Shown: positions 61,384 to 64,000 of the stretch, piece by piece
Numbering within the stretch: position 1 is the stretch's first letter
Layout of the letters: each line of letters starts with the position of its first letter
Origin: Klebsiella michiganensis
Lineage (GTDB): Bacteria; Pseudomonadota; Gammaproteobacteria; Enterobacterales; Enterobacteriaceae
DNA length: 64,000 nucleotides
Direction: 5' to 3'
NCBI GenBank assembly: GCA_000963575.1
Contig: CP011077.1
Coordinates: 4,464,001-4,528,000 of the forward strand
Made by a program: the position numbers and the translations under genes
The notes under the pieces: generated by a model
What the model was told of the DNA's origin: nothing
Databases searched by the model: none
Seen by the model: only the letters and a program-made list of their open reading frames with translations

Positions 61384-62331
61384 ATGCAAAGTCGCCTTAC
61401 CATCAAAGATATTGCCCGCCTGAGCGGCGTGGGGAAATCTACCGTTTCTCGCGTATTGAACAATGAAAGCGGCGTCAGCGCCCGCACGCGGGAACGGGTT
61501 GAAGCGGTAATGCAACAACATGAGTTCTCCCCTTCCCGCTCGGCGCGCGCTATGCGTGGGCAAAGCGACAAAGTGGTCGCCATTATCGTGACCCGTCTGG
61601 ACTCCCTGTCGGAAAATCTGGCGGTACAAACCATGCTGCCTCGCCTGTACGAAGAAGGCTACGACCCGATAATGATGGAGAGTCAGTTCTCACCGGACAT
61701 GGTGGAGGAACATCTCGGCATGCTGCGCCGCCGCAATATTGACGGCGTAATTTTGTTCGGCTTTACCGGTATTAACGAGAAAGTGCTGCAGCCCTGGCGC
61801 TCCACGCTGGTGCTGATGGCGCGGGATGCCAGCGGTTTCGCTTCGGTATGCTACGACGATGAAGGCTCCATTCACATCCTGATGTCCACACTTTATCAGC
61901 AGGGCCACCGCGACATCAGCTTCCTTGGTGTGCCGCACGGCGACGTCACGACAGGCTATCGCCGTCACCAGGCTTATCTCGCATTTTGCCATGACCACGA
62001 TATTACTCCGCATGCTGCCCTGCCCGGTCTCGCCATGAAGCAGGGTTACGAACATGTGGTTGAAGTATTGACCCCGAAAACCAGCGCCCTGCTGTGCGCC
62101 ACCGACACCCTCGCGCTGGGCGCAAGCAAATACCTCCAGCAGCAAAACCGCAGCGATATTCAGTTAGCGAGCGTCGGGAACACGCCGTTGATGAAATTTT
62201 TGCATCCCGAAATTATCACCGTTGACCCCGGCTATGCCGAAGCCGGTCGCGCCGCGGCTTTACAGCTGATCGGGCAGATCTCTCAGGGTCAGCAGCTGCG
62301 GCAGATAGTTATCCCAAGCCACCTGCAATAA
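61384..62331 (+). CDS. treR: Trehalose operon repressor TreR
   Basis: 315 residues, as in E. coli. LacI-type HTH (LTIKDIARLSGVGKSTVSRVLNNESG) and a periplasmic-binding-like sugar domain. Binds trehalose-6-phosphate as inducer. ATG 61384 follows AAAAGAACAGCT. Divides mgtA (divergent) from treB (same strand, 120 bp on). Confidence 0.97.
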   Translation: MQSRLTIKDIARLSGVGKSTVSRVLNNESGVSARTRERVEAVMQQHEFSPSRSARAMRGQSDKVVAIIVTRLDSLSENLAVQTMLPRLYEEGYDPIMMESQFSPDMVEEHLGMLRRRNIDGVILFGFTGINEKVLQPWRSTLVLMARDASGFASVCYDDEGSIHILMSTLYQQGHRDISFLGVPHGDVTTGYRRHQAYLAFCHDHDITPHAALPGLAMKQGYEHVVEVLTPKTSALLCATDTLALGASKYLQQQNRSDIQLASVGNTPLMKFLHPEIITVDPGYAEAGRAAALQLIGQISQGQQLRQIVIPSHLQ

Positions 62332-62372
62332 AACCGCCCGTAAACGGGATTTTGTGATCTTCGCCCGATTTC

Positions 62373-62384
62373 GGGAACGTTCCC
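62373..62384. promoter_or_regulatory. TreR operator
   Basis: GGGAACGTTCCC, a perfect palindrome identical in its core to the known TreR site, 70 bp upstream of treB. TTTTGTGATCTT just before may be a weak CRP half-site. Confidence 0.85.
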
Positions 62385-62451
62385 ATTTTCGCAAAATAGA
62401 ATCCTGGCTACCCTTACAACAGGTCATTACCTCCTACCCAGGGTGTTACTT

Positions 62452-63870
62452 ATGAGCAAAGTAAAACAACAAGACATCGATAAACTGATCGAACTGGTTG
62501 GCGGACGCGAGAATATCGCCACCGTCAGTCACTGTATTACCCGACTGCGTTTTGTACTGAACCATCCCGAGAATGCCCATCCTAAAGAGATCGAAAACCT
62601 GCCCATGGTGAAAGGCTGCTTTACCAACGCCGGCCAGTTCCAGGTAGTTATCGGTACCGATGTGGATGATTACTACAAGGCGTTGATTGCCACGACCGGA
62701 CTCGACTCCGCTGACAAAGAGCAGGCTAAAACGGCGGCCCGCCAAAACATGAAATGGCACGAGCAGCTGATCTCTCACTTTGCAGAGATCTTCTTCCCGC
62801 TGCTGCCGGCGCTGATCAGCGGAGGCTTGATCCTTGGCTTCCGCAACGTCATTGGCGACCTGCCGATGAGCAACGGGGAAACCCTTGCCCAGATGTATCC
62901 GGCGTTGAAAACCGTCTATGACTTCCTGTGGCTGATTGGCGAGGCGATCTTCTTCTATCTGCCGGTGGGCATTTGCTGGTCTGCGGTTAAGAAAATGGGC
63001 GGCACGCCTATTCTCGGTATCGTGCTGGGCGTTACGCTGGTGTCACCACAGCTGATGAACGCCTACGAACTGGGCACCAAGATCCCGGAAGTCTGGAACT
63101 TCGGCTGGTTCACCATTGAGAAAGTAGGTTACCAGGCACAGGTTATTCCTGCACTGCTGGCAGGCCTGGCGCTCGGCTTCATTGAAACTCGCCTTAAACG
63201 CATCGTGCCGGATTACCTTTATCTGGTTATCGTGCCGGTATGTTCTCTGATCCTTGCCGTATTCCTGGCGCACACCGTGATCGGGCCGTTTGGCCGTATG
63301 ATCGGCGACGGCGTGGCCTTCGCGGTTCGCCACCTGATGACCGGCAGCTTCGCCCCTATCGGCGCCGCCCTGTTTGGCTTCCTGTATGCGCCGCTGGTGA
63401 TTACCGGCGTTCACCAGACCACGCTTGCCATCGACATGCAGATGATTCAGAGCCTGGGCGGAACGCCTGTCTGGCCGCTGATTGCGCTGTCTAATATCGC
63501 TCAGGCTTCTGCCGTTGTCGGCATTATTATCTGCAGCCGCAAGCAGAATGAACGTGAGATCTCCGTCCCGGCGGCTATTTCTGCCTACCTCGGCGTAACC
63601 GAACCGGCCATGTACGGGATCAACCTGAAGTACCACTTCCCGATGCTCTGCGCGATGGTAGGTTCCGGCCTGGCTGGGCTGCTGTGCGGCCTGAACGGCG
63701 TGATGGCGAACGGGATTGGCGTCGGCGGCCTGCCGGGCATCCTGTCCATTCAGCCTAAGTTCTGGGGCGTCTACGCCATTGCGATTGTTATCGCGGTGAT
63801 CGTCCCGATTATCCTGACCTCTATCGTCTACAAGCGTAAATTCCGCCAGGGCACGCTGCTGGTGGTGTAG
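62452..63870 (+). CDS. treB: Trehalose-specific PTS EIIBC component
   Basis: 472 residues (E. coli 473). The EIIB phospho-Cys motif is in HCITRLRFVL (about residue 26) and the EIIC domain follows with about ten membrane helices (GGLILGFRNVIG, LVSPQLMNAYEL, GITEPAM-like GVTEPAMYGINL). Imports trehalose as trehalose-6-phosphate. ATG 62452 is chosen over an upstream GTG. The usual partner treC is not seen in the 130 bp that follow. Confidence 0.98.
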   Translation: MSKVKQQDIDKLIELVGGRENIATVSHCITRLRFVLNHPENAHPKEIENLPMVKGCFTNAGQFQVVIGTDVDDYYKALIATTGLDSADKEQAKTAARQNMKWHEQLISHFAEIFFPLLPALISGGLILGFRNVIGDLPMSNGETLAQMYPALKTVYDFLWLIGEAIFFYLPVGICWSAVKKMGGTPILGIVLGVTLVSPQLMNAYELGTKIPEVWNFGWFTIEKVGYQAQVIPALLAGLALGFIETRLKRIVPDYLYLVIVPVCSLILAVFLAHTVIGPFGRMIGDGVAFAVRHLMTGSFAPIGAALFGFLYAPLVITGVHQTTLAIDMQMIQSLGGTPVWPLIALSNIAQASAVVGIIICSRKQNEREISVPAAISAYLGVTEPAMYGINLKYHFPMLCAMVGSGLAGLLCGLNGVMANGIGVGGLPGILSIQPKFWGVYAIAIVIAVIVPIILTSIVYKRKFRQGTLLVV

Positions 63871-63881
63871 GTCGATTTCAC

Positions 63882-63904
63882 GGGGGCAGGAATGCCCCCA
63901 TTTT
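63882..63904 (+). terminator. Hairpin after treB
   Basis: GGGGGCA-GGAA-TGCCCCC followed by ATTTTC, directly downstream of treB. A second hairpin (GAAAATCA, 6-nt loop, TGATTTTC at 63948-63969) lies further right before CTTATTTTTT. Confidence 0.75.
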
Positions 63905-64000
63905 CGTTAGAGCAAAGTGTATGTTCTCGCTTTGTGGGTTATCAGCTGAAAATCATCCATTTGATTTTCCTTATTTTTTGATGGCACTTGAGGTTCTTTC

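Overview
The window is a piece of an Enterobacteriaceae chromosome. The gene order leuX, ahr, yjgR, lptGF, pepA-holC-valS, yjgM, miaE-rraB, argI, pyrLBI, ridA, mgtA, treR-treB is that of the E. coli/Salmonella 96-98 min region. The extra genes (uhp locus, arginine deiminase operon, GH20 hexosaminidase, DAK kinase) point to a relative of Cedecea, Enterobacter or Klebsiella. The genus cannot be settled from the sequence alone.

Positions 1-17080 are a genomic island inserted at the 3' end of tRNA-Leu(CAA) (leuX, minus strand 17080-17164). A P4-type integrase sits next to the tRNA. The far end and its att repeat lie outside the window to the left. From left to right the island holds: (a) a compact, AT-rich cassette of nucleotide and DNA enzymes, namely an unidentified cut gene, a PfkB kinase fused to a nucleoside deoxyribosyltransferase, a QueC-like preQ0 synthase homologue, a SagB-type nitroreductase, and convergent to these an OGG-like DNA glycosylase and a D12 DNA adenine methylase; (b) a dGTPase-like HD hydrolase overlapping a CCA/polyA-polymerase-head nucleotidyltransferase; (c) a decayed fragment of a type VI secretion cluster (tssF end, broken tssG); (d) a complete type IC restriction locus, hsdM-hsdS-prrC-hsdR, with the tRNA anticodon nuclease PrrC. 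The island therefore looks like a defence island, and cassette (a) is the best candidate for an undescribed system.

Positions 17165-23464 lie between leuX and ahr. They carry a Gfo/Idh/MocA-family protein lacking the usual lysine, a LuxR/NarL-type regulator with a degenerate receiver, a secreted protein, and a minus-strand operon of two DUF2589-like proteins, a GH24 phage-type lysozyme, a catalytically degenerate barnase-like secreted protein and two small holin-like membrane proteins. There are no phage structural genes. A shared palindrome, GCGAATTCGC, precedes both the operon and the secreted-protein gene. This looks like a lysis or release cassette, comparable in logic to holin/endolysin export systems.

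Positions 23465-64000 are mostly chromosomal backbone: aldehyde reductase (ahr), one-chain dihydroxyacetone kinase, YjgR ATPase, an amino-acid permease, the LPS exporter subunits LptF/LptG, aminopeptidase PepA, HolC, ValS, then the hexose-phosphate system uhpABCT with yicN (placed elsewhere in E. coli), miaE/rraB, biosynthetic OTC (argI), the arginine deiminase pathway arcA-arcC-arcB-arcD with an ArgR paralogue, pyrBI with its attenuator, ridA, a GH20 hexosaminidase, mgtA with the mgtL leader and PhoP box, and treR-treB. Several intergenic gaps are filled by REP-like palindromes (CCCTCACCC...GGGTGAGGG) that bracket short tandem arrays, including six copies of a 97-bp unit. An ERIC element lies upstream of ridA.
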